Shown one piece after another: positions 16,107 to 25,405 of a stretch of DNA of 64,000 bases; the first letter of the stretch is position 1, and the number at the start of each line of letters is the position of its first letter. The stretch is from Celeribacter halophilus (GTDB lineage Bacteria > Pseudomonadota > Alphaproteobacteria > Rhodobacterales > Rhodobacteraceae): assembly GCF_900114135.1 (NCBI RefSeq), contig NZ_FORY01000002.1, positions 1-64,000 of the forward strand. Direction: 5' to 3'. A program made the position numbers and the translations under genes. Below the pieces are notes generated by a model. That model was not told the DNA's origin. It saw only the letters and a list, made by a program, of their open reading frames with translations, and did no database searches.

Positions 16107-17087
16107 ATGAAGAATGTAACGCTTTTGGCCACGGGAGGCACGATCGCCTCCGCGAAAAACGCGAATGCCAGCGCGGTGACGGCGGGGATCAGTGGTGAGG
16201 ACCTCCTCGCCAGTCTCCACGAGGCGCCAGAGGGCATCTCGGTTCGTGTCGAGAATTTCGAGGCAGCAGGCAGCTATGCGCTTGATCTGGAAACGATCCA
16301 CCGTCTTTGCGCACGTATTGACGTAGTTCTGGCCGATCCTGCTGTGGATGGGGTGGTTGTCACTCACGGAACGGATACGATGGAAGAAAGCGCCTTTCTC
16401 GCTTGGTGTCTTGTGGCCTCCGACAAACCTGTTGTCTTTACGGGGGCACAGCGTCACGCGGGGCAGACCGACACGGACGGGCCGCGCAATATTGCTGATG
16501 CTTTACGTGTTGCGGCCAGTCCCGCGCTGCATGGCGTGGGGGCGGTGATCCTGTTTGAGGGAGATATTCACGGTGCCCGCTATGTGACCAAGGCCCATAC
16601 CGCCCGTGTCGATACCTTCCGTTCTGTCGGGCTGGGGAAGCTCGGCGAGGTCGATATGGGGCGGGTGTATCTCTACCGGAAGCCCGCACAACCGCGTCCC
16701 GCCATTTCCGCCAGCCGTATTGATCCCGATGTCGAACTGATCGCGCTCGGTCTTGGTTCGTCCCCGCGCGTAATGAAAATCGCAGCAGCGCAGGGGGCGA
16801 GTGGCATTATTTTGTCGGCCTTCGGTCGGGGCAATGCCCCAAAAGGTTTCGCCGTTGAGGTTGAGGCTCTGGTCGCACAGGGCATCCCTGTGATCGTGGC
16901 CTCCCGTTGCCAAGAGGGGCGTACCCATGCGGTTTACGGCAATGACAGCGGCGGGGTGACACTCGTCGATGTAGGCGCCTGTCTCGCGGGAGACTTGAGC
17001 GCAATTAAGTCCCGTCTTCTGCTTGCGGTTTTGTTAGGAGCGGGGTGTGGTATGGATGAAATCGCACATTATTTCAGTTACCATTGA
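16107..17087 (+). CDS. L-asparaginase-type amidohydrolase
   Basis: A 326-aa asparaginase/glutaminase family enzyme that hydrolyses asparagine or a related amide to ammonia. Motif 1 is VTLLATGGTIAS with the nucleophilic Thr. Motif 2 is VVTHGTDTMEESAF with the Thr-Asp pair. Later segments include GAQRHAGQTDTDGPRNI and YGNDSGGVTLVD. I prefer the ATG at 16107 (GAGG 8 bp upstream) over 16098. It is the last gene of the old operon that held the deacetylase, CobW and binding protein, which suggests catabolism of an amide-containing compound. Confidence 0.88.
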   Translation: MKNVTLLATGGTIASAKNANASAVTAGISGEDLLASLHEAPEGISVRVENFEAAGSYALDLETIHRLCARIDVVLADPAVDGVVVTHGTDTMEESAFLAWCLVASDKPVVFTGAQRHAGQTDTDGPRNIADALRVAASPALHGVGAVILFEGDIHGARYVTKAHTARVDTFRSVGLGKLGEVDMGRVYLYRKPAQPRPAISASRIDPDVELIALGLGSSPRVMKIAAAQGASGIILSAFGRGNAPKGFAVEVEALVAQGIPVIVASRCQEGRTHAVYGNDSGGVTLVDVGACLAGDLSAIKSRLLLAVLLGAGCGMDEIAHYFSYH

Positions 17088-17216
17088 AAGCCGGGTGTGG
17101 CGAGAGAACAGGACGCGAGGAAGAATTTCCGAACTGTGTGGCCTGTTGCGGAACCTCAGTGTGTGTATCTGCGCAATTGTGTGGAGCGACATTCAAGCGA
17201 TGGTTCGTGGATATGT

Positions 17217-20200
17217 CTAAATCTCATGAACCACGGGCGGTGTGTCGCAGACCTTTTGGGCGATGTCGACGACGTGGCGGTGGTGGGTTAGGTAGATGGC
17301 TTGTCCGCGGCGCCCGATGGTTTCCATGACGCGGCAGGCGGCGCTGGTGCGGGTTTCGTCGAAGGTTTCGAAAATATCGTCGCAAAAGAACGGCAGGCAG
17401 GTGCCTTGGGCGACAAGCTGTTCATGGGCGGCGGCGCGCAGGGCCAGATAGAGCTGGAAGCGTGTGCCTTTTGACATCTCGCTGGCGCGTTTGCTTGTGC
17501 CGTCGGCGGCCACGGCCATGAGCACTTCGGCATCTCGGTCGGGCTGGGTGCTCAGCGTCGGATAGGCACCGTGGGTCAGGTCGGAAAAGCAGCGTTCCGT
17601 AGCGGCCATCATGCCGCTGCGGTGACTGTCGCGATAGCGGCGGATGGCGTCTGAAGCCAGATAATGCCCCAGTGAAAGTTCGAGATGGGCGCGGGCGGCC
17701 TCTTCGAGCTCCAGTTCCAGCGTGGCTTTCTTTTCCTCCAGCGTGGCGATGTCGGCATCTCCCGTGACCTGTTTGAGCGCTCCGGCGGCGGTGCTGCGGC
17801 GCTCGATGGCTTGTGTCAGCGCCTCCTCCGCGTGGGCCAGATCGGCTTGATTGCTCTCCATCGCGGCGTCCAGTTCCGCAAGAGACAGGTTGGCAAGACG
17901 CGTGCGGGCGGTGTCCATGTCCGGCACATCCAGCTCGGCCATGACCGTCTGGCGCAGCCTCGCCAGTTCCTCGCGCTCGGCGATGACCTGCGCGGCCTGT
18001 TGCACCCGCTGGCGCAGCGCGTCGATATCGGTCAGGGCGTCGGGATCAGGGAAGGCGGCGGCGATGGTGGCAACCTCATGCTCTATCTCGCGCAGCCGGT
18101 CGGTGTTGGCGGACAGTTGAGCCTGCGCGCGCGTGATGGCGTCAGAGAGGTCTTTGGCCTTCTCATGGGCTGTGCGGGCCTGTTCGCAGAGGTCTTTCAG
18201 CGCGGCATAGGTCTCGGCGGGGCTGTCGCGGAGCTCCAGCCCCTGCGCCTCGGCCAGACGTGTGACTTCTTGGGCAAAGCGGGTCTGGTCGGCTTCCATT
18301 GCCTCCACCCGTCGCAAGGCCGTGGCGCGGGCCTTTTCCTGTTCGCGCAAGTCCCGCAGCGGGGCGAGTGAGGCCATCACCGTGTCGGGCTGGACTTGAT
18401 CCCCCAAGAGCGCCGCAACCAGCGCCTGCCAGTTTTGCTGCGCTTCAGCTTCTGCGGATTGCGCGGTTTGATGTTTCGCTTTGCGCTTGTCGAGATCGCG
18501 CTGCACTTGTGCGAGGTGTTCTCTGGCCTTTGCCTCAGTTTCGGCCTGATGCCGCTCGGCTTCCGCGATTTGTCGCGCGGCCGTCATGGCCTCGTCCAGA
18601 TCAACAGGTTCAAAGGGCAGGAGGGGGGCCAAGGCGGCGCAGAGGCGCTTGGCGCGTTCAAGCGTACTGCGATGGGTCTCTTGTGCGGTGCGGAGGGCTT
18701 CGGCATCTTCCTCGGCGGTGGCATGGCGGTTTACCCAGTCCAGCCATTCGGCTGGCGTCAGCGGTGTGGGCAGTTCCGCTTGCTCGGCCAGTGCTGTCAC
18801 GCTGGCCTCAAGCTCTGCGCATTCGGCCTGCACCTCTTTCAAACGTGCCTCGGCGTGTTCGGCTCGGGTTTGAGCCTCTGCCTTATCCTGTTCGATCTGG
18901 CGCAGTTGGCCAAGCTCGCTGGCATGGGCTACACGGGTTTTCATCGCGGTGTCATGTTGGAGCAGGGCCTCGCGGAAGGCGCGTGCGCTGCCCTCATCCA
19001 ATGTGCCCAAATGCTCGGCCCAACGCGCTTCGCGGGCGGCAAAGAGCGTCTCTTCCTCACGGTCGGAGGTGACGGTGCCGCCTGCGGTCAGGGCTTCGGC
19101 GCGGGCGGTCAGGGCCGCCAGCGTTTCGCGATGTTCCGCGCATTTCTCGCGGGCGTCCTGCACGGCGCGGGTGAGCTCATTGTGGCGTTCGGCCCAAAGC
19201 TGCGCCTGCGTCTGCGTGCCGGGGCAGGGCGGCAGGGTCTCGAATGTGACCGCGCCCATCCGAAGCGCAGAGAGGGATTTGCGCGCGCGGGCCTCTGCGG
19301 CGTGAATGGTTTGCAGTGCGGAGGCATGGGCGGGGGCAAGGCGGTCCACGTCGAAACGGGCGAGGATATCGGTGACACGCGGCGCATCTGCGGTCTCGGA
19401 CGTGGTCTCGGTGGCTTCCAGCGCCTCTTGCGCCGCGTCGTGTTTTTCCGTGAGATCGGCCAGTTCGCGCGCCTCATTGAGGGCCGATTTTCGGGCGTCA
19501 ATGAGGGCGTCCCGTGCCTGTTCCAGTTGCGCAATCTCGGCCTGTGACAGGGCGAGGCTCTGCGGGGCCACGTCATGCGCTGCGCCCAAGTCCTGCGCTG
19601 CACGCAACATCGCCGCCTCTGCCGCGCGGAGTTCGTCTTTCCGGCGGGTCAGGTCCAGCTGTGCGCCTCTGTCGCGGATGCTGAGGTCATGGAGTGCGTC
19701 GAGATCTTCGGCAAGTTCCAGACGTTCGGGGTCCACCGTGATCTCGGCTATTTGCGTCTCAAGTGCGGCGATCTCTTTGGTGATGCGTTCGATATTGGCG
19801 GTGGCCGTGCCATGATCGGTGCGCAGCGCAATCAGCCGTTCGGGATCGAAATCAAGCCGAACCGGTGTGTCCGGATGGGCGTTGATACGGGCCTCCAGCG
19901 TGCTGATCTCCGCCATAAGGGGCAGGGCGCGTCTTTGGCCCTCGATCCGTGCCTTGGTGGCAAAGAGCGCGTTGCGGGTGGCGCGGGCCTCGTCCTCGGC
20001 GTGTTGCGCCTGAGACAGCGCTTGTTTCAGCCCCTTCCATGCGCTGGCGGTGACATCGCTTTCCCGTATCTCGCTTTCGATTGTGGCGAGTTCACGCTTC
20101 AGTTCGGCGATGCGCGTGGTCCGGCCACGTTTCTTCCAGAGCGCATCGGCCCGCTCGCGCACGCCATCAAGCACCCCGCTGAGATCGGCCACACCAGCGG

Positions 20201-20669
20201 CGGCGGAAAACAGCAGTCGGCCAATGTCGCCTTGCGCATTGGCGATTTCTTCACCGCCGCGCTCGATGGTCTCGTCGTCAAGGCATAGCAGTTGGCGGTA
20301 GTCCTCTTCGGAAAGCCCCGCCAGATGGGCCGAAAGTGCGGCCTCCGGCAAGACCGTGCCGGTCTCGTCCATCAGTGCGCCGCTGCGCTTGGGCAGGCGG
20401 GTGAAGCGCCGCACCGTTCCGTCAATCTCCAGCGTGGCGGAGACCTGAAGGTTGTTGCGCGGATGTTTAAATGCATACCCCTCGCGCATCGGGAAGCCGT
20501 AGAACAGCCGGAGCGCGGCCTCCATCGTGGTGGTTTTGCCGGCCTCGTTCGGCCCGTAGATGATGTGGAAATCAGGGCGGTCGCCATCCGCGCAGAGACC
20601 TGTGCCGAAGTCATAGCTGCGATCGGTGAAATGCCCGAAACGTTCCAGGTCGAGGCGTTGGAGTCTCAT
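17217..20669 (-). CDS. YhaN-like SMC/Rad50-type ATPase
   Basis: A 1150-aa AAA protein: RecF/SMC-like head at both ends with a long central coiled coil (about 180-950, rich in Ala, Glu and Arg). Walker A is GPNEAGKTT at 39-47. The ABC-like signature region is EMSKGTRFQLYLALRAA and Walker B is LPFFCDDIFETFDETR near the C-terminus. It overlaps the following metallophosphoesterase gene by 4 nt. The pair matches the B. subtilis YhaN/YhaO arrangement and is SbcC/SbcD-like, probably acting on DNA ends. Confidence 0.88.
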   Translation of the reverse strand: MRLQRLDLERFGHFTDRSYDFGTGLCADGDRPDFHIIYGPNEAGKTTTMEAALRLFYGFPMREGYAFKHPRNNLQVSATLEIDGTVRRFTRLPKRSGALMDETGTVLPEAALSAHLAGLSEEDYRQLLCLDDETIERGGEEIANAQGDIGRLLFSAAAGVADLSGVLDGVRERADALWKKRGRTTRIAELKRELATIESEIRESDVTASAWKGLKQALSQAQHAEDEARATRNALFATKARIEGQRRALPLMAEISTLEARINAHPDTPVRLDFDPERLIALRTDHGTATANIERITKEIAALETQIAEITVDPERLELAEDLDALHDLSIRDRGAQLDLTRRKDELRAAEAAMLRAAQDLGAAHDVAPQSLALSQAEIAQLEQARDALIDARKSALNEARELADLTEKHDAAQEALEATETTSETADAPRVTDILARFDVDRLAPAHASALQTIHAAEARARKSLSALRMGAVTFETLPPCPGTQTQAQLWAERHNELTRAVQDAREKCAEHRETLAALTARAEALTAGGTVTSDREEETLFAAREARWAEHLGTLDEGSARAFREALLQHDTAMKTRVAHASELGQLRQIEQDKAEAQTRAEHAEARLKEVQAECAELEASVTALAEQAELPTPLTPAEWLDWVNRHATAEEDAEALRTAQETHRSTLERAKRLCAALAPLLPFEPVDLDEAMTAARQIAEAERHQAETEAKAREHLAQVQRDLDKRKAKHQTAQSAEAEAQQNWQALVAALLGDQVQPDTVMASLAPLRDLREQEKARATALRRVEAMEADQTRFAQEVTRLAEAQGLELRDSPAETYAALKDLCEQARTAHEKAKDLSDAITRAQAQLSANTDRLREIEHEVATIAAAFPDPDALTDIDALRQRVQQAAQVIAEREELARLRQTVMAELDVPDMDTARTRLANLSLAELDAAMESNQADLAHAEEALTQAIERRSTAAGALKQVTGDADIATLEEKKATLELELEEAARAHLELSLGHYLASDAIRRYRDSHRSGMMAATERCFSDLTHGAYPTLSTQPDRDAEVLMAVAADGTSKRASEMSKGTRFQLYLALRAAAHEQLVAQGTCLPFFCDDIFETFDETRTSAACRVMETIGRRGQAIYLTHHRHVVDIAQKVCDTPPVVHEI

Positions 20670-21913
20670 GTGTTTTCCACCCCTTTCATCAAGGCCAGCA
20701 CACGGTTGACGCCGCCTTGGGCCAGCTCCTGCGTCAGGGCATCCCGCGCGGCCTCATCCGGCATGAGCCGTGCGCGCAGGGCAGGGGGCAGGTCTTGCAA
20801 CACGGCGCTGACCTCCTCTCGGGCGATGGAGATAAATCCGGGTTCTGAGCTGATGGCCTGCATCGTGGCGGATAGTTCGCTAATGGCGTCAGAGGTCTTT
20901 GCGGTATTGGTGGCGTCGATTTCATGAGGCGCAATGTCGAGCACCAGCTTGTCGAGCCAGAGATCCCCCGCCGCGCGCATCATGTCGCCAAGCTGTTCAG
21001 TCCAGACATCGCGATCACGCAGGATTTGCCAGTAGCGTTTGGATTGCCCCGTCAGCGTCAGGCGCACCACGCCGGTGGGTGCGAAAATGCTCTGGCGAAG
21101 GTCGGACAGATGCCCGTGCAGCAACTTGCGCAGCGCGTCGTCATCCTCTGTGCCGGAGATGTCCAGAGTGCTGTGCCGGAATTCGACCACAGAGGTCGGC
21201 ACCTCTTCCACGGTGATCGTGCCGTGCTCAATCGTCAGAAGGCTTGCGGATTTCGGGCCCGCCTCGCCAATGTCTCGCCCCTGCGGAATACCGGGCATGA
21301 CGACCCAAGGGGCCTCGCTATGCACCTGACGTTTGTGGATATGCCCGAGCGCCCAATAGTCAAACCCCATCGCGCACAGATCGGCCACGCGACAGGGGGC
21401 GTAGACGTCATGGCCCTCGGCGCCGGCCAGAGAACTGTGCAACATGGCAATATTCACTGCCCCCGCCACGGGGGGCTGGAAACGCGGCAACAAGCTGTCA
21501 GGGGCGTGTTTCTGGGCAAAGCTGACGCCGTGGACCCAGACCTCGCCTGTCAACTGAACCTTGCCGCCGCGAGCGTCGAAGACATGCACATTGTCGGGCA
21601 GGTCAAGCGACCCTGTGATCGGGTTTTCGGCATCGTGGTTGCCCTTGATGTAAAACACCTTGACCCCCGCCGCGCGGAGACGGTCCAGTTCGCCGGCCAG
21701 ATAGGCACCGGTCCGCGCGCTGCGCTCCCTGCCATCAAAGAGGTCTCCCGCGATCAGTACCGCGCTCACCTGCTCGGAGAGGGCAACCTCCACAAGTCGG
21801 CTGAAGGCCTTGCGCGACGCCGCCATCACCGTCTCCCGCAACTCCGCATCGCGCAGGGCCAGAGAGCGCAAGGGTGAATCGAGGTGGATGTCGGCGGTGT
21901 GGAGGATTTTCAT
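20666..21913 (-). CDS. YhaO-like metallophosphoesterase (SbcD type)
   Basis: A 415-aa nuclease partner of the YhaN-like ATPase. Calcineurin-type metal motifs in order: HTADIHLDSP, GDLFDGRERS, IKGNHDAENP and LGHIHKRQ, all in the first 210 residues. The C-terminal part is the YhaO-specific accessory domain. The ATG at 21913 (MKILHTADIHL) is preferred over an adjacent GTG. Its stop overlaps the ATPase start by ATGA. Expected to be a Mn-dependent nuclease in DNA repair. Confidence 0.88.
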   Translation of the reverse strand: MKILHTADIHLDSPLRSLALRDAELRETVMAASRKAFSRLVEVALSEQVSAVLIAGDLFDGRERSARTGAYLAGELDRLRAAGVKVFYIKGNHDAENPITGSLDLPDNVHVFDARGGKVQLTGEVWVHGVSFAQKHAPDSLLPRFQPPVAGAVNIAMLHSSLAGAEGHDVYAPCRVADLCAMGFDYWALGHIHKRQVHSEAPWVVMPGIPQGRDIGEAGPKSASLLTIEHGTITVEEVPTSVVEFRHSTLDISGTEDDDALRKLLHGHLSDLRQSIFAPTGVVRLTLTGQSKRYWQILRDRDVWTEQLGDMMRAAGDLWLDKLVLDIAPHEIDATNTAKTSDAISELSATMQAISSEPGFISIAREEVSAVLQDLPPALRARLMPDEAARDALTQELAQGGVNRVLALMKGVENT

Positions 21914-22275
21914 CACTGGAGATGCCTGAGGTAATGGACTGACTATATGTCTCGGATCATAATGAAAGCGCCGATTTCTTCTAACATAAAGTGTGTATCA
22001 GCGGGAATTGCGCCTGTCACGCTCCTGCATTTGTCTCCGATTTCGGGGGTTCTGTGTCACGCGGTGGCGCGGGCGCGCACCAATCTTTGGTGGTGCTGAT
22101 GACCGTCGCCAATATAGGAATTATAGTGCGAAATCAGAATGGTGGTGGCCAGAAGTTGCGCGATATGGAGCGGCTTCGGGCAGTAGTTATAGCTCATTGA
22201 GGTTTCAACGGTGTTAATGAAAGCACGCGATATTACAGCGAAATGTGGTCCAATTCATTTCCGTAAATCTGAATT
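21914..22275. other. Intergenic region, no gene recognised
   Basis: 360 bp between the yhaO-like gene, which starts here and runs left, and the end of the amidase gene. It must contain the yhaO/yhaN promoter. No RNA gene or clear hairpin terminator was seen. Confidence 0.4.
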
Positions 22276-23550
22276 CTAACCATCATCCATCAAGATGTCC
22301 GAAAGCCATGTTGCCACATTGAGAACTTCGGCATCCCGCCCAATAGGGCCAACAACCTGTATTCCAAGGGGACGCTGGTCTGATGTTTTGAGGCCGGGGA
22401 CGTTGACGCAGGGTGCGCCCAAAAGAGTCCACAGACGGCTGCACACCGGCGATCCGGTCCCTGTCTCGTAGCCGGGAGCGGCGCCGGGGGCGGACGGGGT
22501 GATGAAAATGGGCGTGTTGCCCAAGTCGGCTTCAAAGCGCGCTTTCAATGTTGAAATCATCACGCGATCATCATTGTGTGCGGTGCCTGTGCGGGCTTGT
22601 CCGTTGGCCAGCATATCGCGCAAAGCGGGGCTTAGATGGTCGCGGTGAGCCTGCCATTCATAGGCCAATGCCTGAAATGCTTCTTGCGCCATAATCATGG
22701 GATGCGCTTGTAAAGCGTCTGCATAAGGCGAGGGGAGAACAATGTCTCGGGTGGTGGTCTTGGTTTGAAGGCGGGCACACAGGTGATCCCATGCGCTTTG
22801 CATCTCCGGTTCGATTTCATCCCATGCAGGAGATTGGCACAGGCCTAACATGGAGGGGGGCGAGACGTTCTGTGTTGCTTCTAAAAAGGGCTGTCCAGTT
22901 ACAGATTCCACCAAAAGAGCCGCATCGGGGACGCTGCGGGCGAAGACGCCAATGGTATCAAAGCTACGAGACAGTCCTTTGACGCCGGACGTGTCAATTA
23001 GGTCGAAACTGGGTTTGTAGCCTACAACGCCACAATAGGCTGCTGGACGGATGACAGACCCTGCCGTTTGTGATCCGAATGCCAATGGCACCATACCTGC
23101 AGCGACGGCGGCGGCCGACCCGCTGGAGGAGCCGCCCGGGGTGTGCGCCAAAGATGTCGGGTTACGAGTCGGGGCGGGCTTGTATGTGGCAAATTCGGTG
23201 GTCTCGGTTTTGCCCATGACATATGCGCCTGCAAGTCGGGCCAAGGCCACAACAGAGGCATCCACGCTTGACACATATCCTGTATAGATCGGAGAGCCAC
23301 AGCCGCGCGGCATGGATGTGACATGAAAGAGGTCTTTCACGCCCAGAGGCAAACCGCGCAATGTGCCCGTTCTTTGCGCCTGCGCAAGCTCGCGTCTTGC
23401 GGCGCTTGGGTCGAGATGGCTCCATGCGCGCACATCGGGTTCGGTTTGTGCGCAATGGTCCAAAAGGGCGTCCAGATAGACTTCCGGCGTTAGCGTTTCC
23501 GCGTCAAATGCTGCGAGGACTTCAAGCGCGGTTTGAGGAATGCTGGTCAT
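22276..23550 (-). CDS. Amidase signature-family hydrolase
   Basis: A 424-aa amidase. The catalytic Ser-cisSer-Lys elements are seen in GLPLGVKDLFHVTSMP (Lys) and HTPGGSSSGSAAAVAAG (cis-Ser), followed by the nucleophile in FGSQTAGSVIRPAAYCGVVGYKPS. It overlaps the M20 deacylase by ATGA and is the last gene of the liv-type transporter operon. The probable role is to hydrolyse an amide or carbamoyl-like substrate brought in by the importer. Fine substrate specificity cannot be read from the sequence. Confidence 0.88.
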   Translation of the reverse strand: MTSIPQTALEVLAAFDAETLTPEVYLDALLDHCAQTEPDVRAWSHLDPSAARRELAQAQRTGTLRGLPLGVKDLFHVTSMPRGCGSPIYTGYVSSVDASVVALARLAGAYVMGKTETTEFATYKPAPTRNPTSLAHTPGGSSSGSAAAVAAGMVPLAFGSQTAGSVIRPAAYCGVVGYKPSFDLIDTSGVKGLSRSFDTIGVFARSVPDAALLVESVTGQPFLEATQNVSPPSMLGLCQSPAWDEIEPEMQSAWDHLCARLQTKTTTRDIVLPSPYADALQAHPMIMAQEAFQALAYEWQAHRDHLSPALRDMLANGQARTGTAHNDDRVMISTLKARFEADLGNTPIFITPSAPGAAPGYETGTGSPVCSRLWTLLGAPCVNVPGLKTSDQRPLGIQVVGPIGRDAEVLNVATWLSDILMDDG

Positions 23551-24713
23551 GATCGTGTGTCCGAGGTGTTCCAGCGCCGTATGAGTGCGGCGTAAATCTC
23601 AACCGAGTCTTGCAGCTTTTTGACCTCACAATATTCATCGGTCATATGCGCCACGGTCGGTTCTCCTGGTCCCAAAACAACCGTTGGCAGGGTGTCGAAA
23701 GCAGGGGTGAAAATGGAAGCATCGGTGAAATAGCTGACGCATCCAAGCGTGTGTGTGTCTCCGGTCACTTTCGCAACCGTTTCACAGACCTGCCCGAGCC
23801 AAGGGTGATCAGGGTCGGTCCAAACAGGCGGCAGGTCGATGATGGGTTCGATACGGGCATCAGCCCCCAAAAGATCAGTCAAAGCTGTGCGCAGGTCTTC
23901 GTGTTTCTGTCCGCTCACGCTGCGAATATCCACACCGATCTCGGCGCGATCCGGCACGGAATTCAGGTTCAGCCCACCGGAGATTGTCCCGATATTCAAT
24001 GTCGGCGCGCCCATGTCGGCATGGGGCGGAATTTGAAAATCAAAGGCAACGAGTTTCTGGATGACACGGGAGGCGATGACGACGGCATTCACGCCTTGTT
24101 CAGGCATGGACCCGTGCGCAGTTTTACCTTCGGTGATTACGCGCAGCCACAAGGCCCCTTTATGTCCGGCAAGCGGTCGGTTTGATGTGGGTTCGGCCAC
24201 AACCAATGCGCCGGGGATATGGGGCACACCTTGCGCGACCATGGCTTTGGCCCCGTCAGAGCCGGTTTCTTCGCCCGCTGTGATTAATAAAACAACTCCA
24301 GGGCCGTTTCGCAATATGTCGGCCTGTTTCAGGCTGGCGATGACAAATGCCGCCACGCCGCCTTTCATGTCGGTTGTGCCGCGCCCATAGAGCCGCCCGT
24401 CTTCAATGATGCCGACAAAGGGATCGTGCTGCCAATCCTGTGCTCCCAAAGGCACGGTGTCGAGGTGGCCGGTGAACCCCAGAGGCGCGCCGGAACCATC
24501 TCCAAGATATGCGAACAAATTGGCGCGGCCCTCTCCCATGTCGGTGAGGGATGTTTCAAATCCTGCCGCCGCAAGAAGAGTCTGAAGTTCCAGCGCGCAA
24601 GCGCGTTCGTTTCCGGGCGGGTTGACCGTGTCGAATTGAACCAGTCGTCGGGTCAATTCAATAACATCCATATTATGTTGCTGTTCGCCGAGCTTATCCG
24701 AAATAGGCTGCAT
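23547..24713 (-). CDS. M20-family deacylase (ArgE/DapE-like)
   Basis: A zinc-dependent deacylase. Metal-site motifs are GFTGHLDTVPLG, GRGTTDMKGGVAAF, ITAGEETGSDG and the dimerisation-domain HGSMPEQGVNA. The start at 24713 has GAGGAAG directly upstream, overlapping the end of livF by 20 nt. An alternative Met at 24671 lacks a good site. It lies between livF and the amidase, overlapping both, so it likely removes an acyl group from the imported compound. It resembles acetylornithine deacetylase but need not act on ornithine. Confidence 0.85.
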   Translation of the reverse strand: MQPISDKLGEQQHNMDVIELTRRLVQFDTVNPPGNERACALELQTLLAAAGFETSLTDMGEGRANLFAYLGDGSGAPLGFTGHLDTVPLGAQDWQHDPFVGIIEDGRLYGRGTTDMKGGVAAFVIASLKQADILRNGPGVVLLITAGEETGSDGAKAMVAQGVPHIPGALVVAEPTSNRPLAGHKGALWLRVITEGKTAHGSMPEQGVNAVVIASRVIQKLVAFDFQIPPHADMGAPTLNIGTISGGLNLNSVPDRAEIGVDIRSVSGQKHEDLRTALTDLLGADARIEPIIDLPPVWTDPDHPWLGQVCETVAKVTGDTHTLGCVSYFTDASIFTPAFDTLPTVVLGPGEPTVAHMTDEYCEVKKLQDSVEIYAALIRRWNTSDTRS

Positions 24714-25401
24714 AAACTTCCTCGTCTTCCTTTAGTGCATCAGCCGTGCCCTGAGCGACCACACGGCCACCCGACAAAACGTAGCCATAATCCGCAATTG
24801 CAAGTGTTTGGCGCACGTTTTGCTCCACCAGAAACACTGTGATGCCGCTGTCACGGATCCCCTCGATGATCTTGAAGTTTTCTTTGACATAAAGCGGAGA
24901 CAGACCCAGAGACGGTTCGTCGATCAACAGGATACGCGGCCCTCCCATCAAGCCGCGGCCAATCGACACCATGGCTTGCTCGCCTCCGGACATCGTGCCG
25001 GCAAGCTGGTCCCGCCGTTCCGCAAGTCGAGGGAATGTGGTGAAGACAGTATCCAGCCGCTCGCGAATGAGGCTTTCGTCCGTAACCTGAAACGCGCCGA
25101 GACGGAGGTTCTCTGTCACAGTGAGTTTCGGAAACATTTTCCGGCCTTCGGGGATACATGCGATCCCTTCCGCGACGACTTTGTGGGTTGCGGTGCCTGT
25201 GATGTCTTTGTCGTCTACGAGGATACGACCGTATCGTGGAGGTGTCAGTCCGAGGATGGAGCGGATCAATGTCGACTTGCCAGCTCCGTTCGAGCCGAGC
25301 AAACAGGTGATCTTGCCGGAGAACACCTCAAGCGAGACATCCATGAGGACATCCGCCTTGTCATAGGCGGTGAAGACATTTTCTATTTTGATAGAACTCA
25401 T
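24694..25401 (-). CDS. livF: Branched-chain-type ABC importer ATPase LivF
   Basis: A 235-aa ATPase, starting at MSSIKIENVFTAYDKADV. Walker A GSNGAGKST, signature MSGGEQAMVSIGRGLM, Walker B ILLIDEPSLGL and the H-loop region VFLVEQNVRQTL are all present. It powers the LivH-LivM permease together with LivG. The start is 5 bp after the livG stop codon. Confidence 0.92.
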   Translation of the reverse strand: MSSIKIENVFTAYDKADVLMDVSLEVFSGKITCLLGSNGAGKSTLIRSILGLTPPRYGRILVDDKDITGTATHKVVAEGIACIPEGRKMFPKLTVTENLRLGAFQVTDESLIRERLDTVFTTFPRLAERRDQLAGTMSGGEQAMVSIGRGLMGGPRILLIDEPSLGLSPLYVKENFKIIEGIRDSGITVFLVEQNVRQTLAIADYGYVLSGGRVVAQGTADALKEDEEVYAAYFG

Positions 25402-25405
25402 TGTA

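Noticed and set aside
18299-19815. Several long plus-strand frames
   Set aside because: Antisense to the coiled-coil region of the YhaN-like ATPase; the composition mirrors Ala/Glu/Arg codons.
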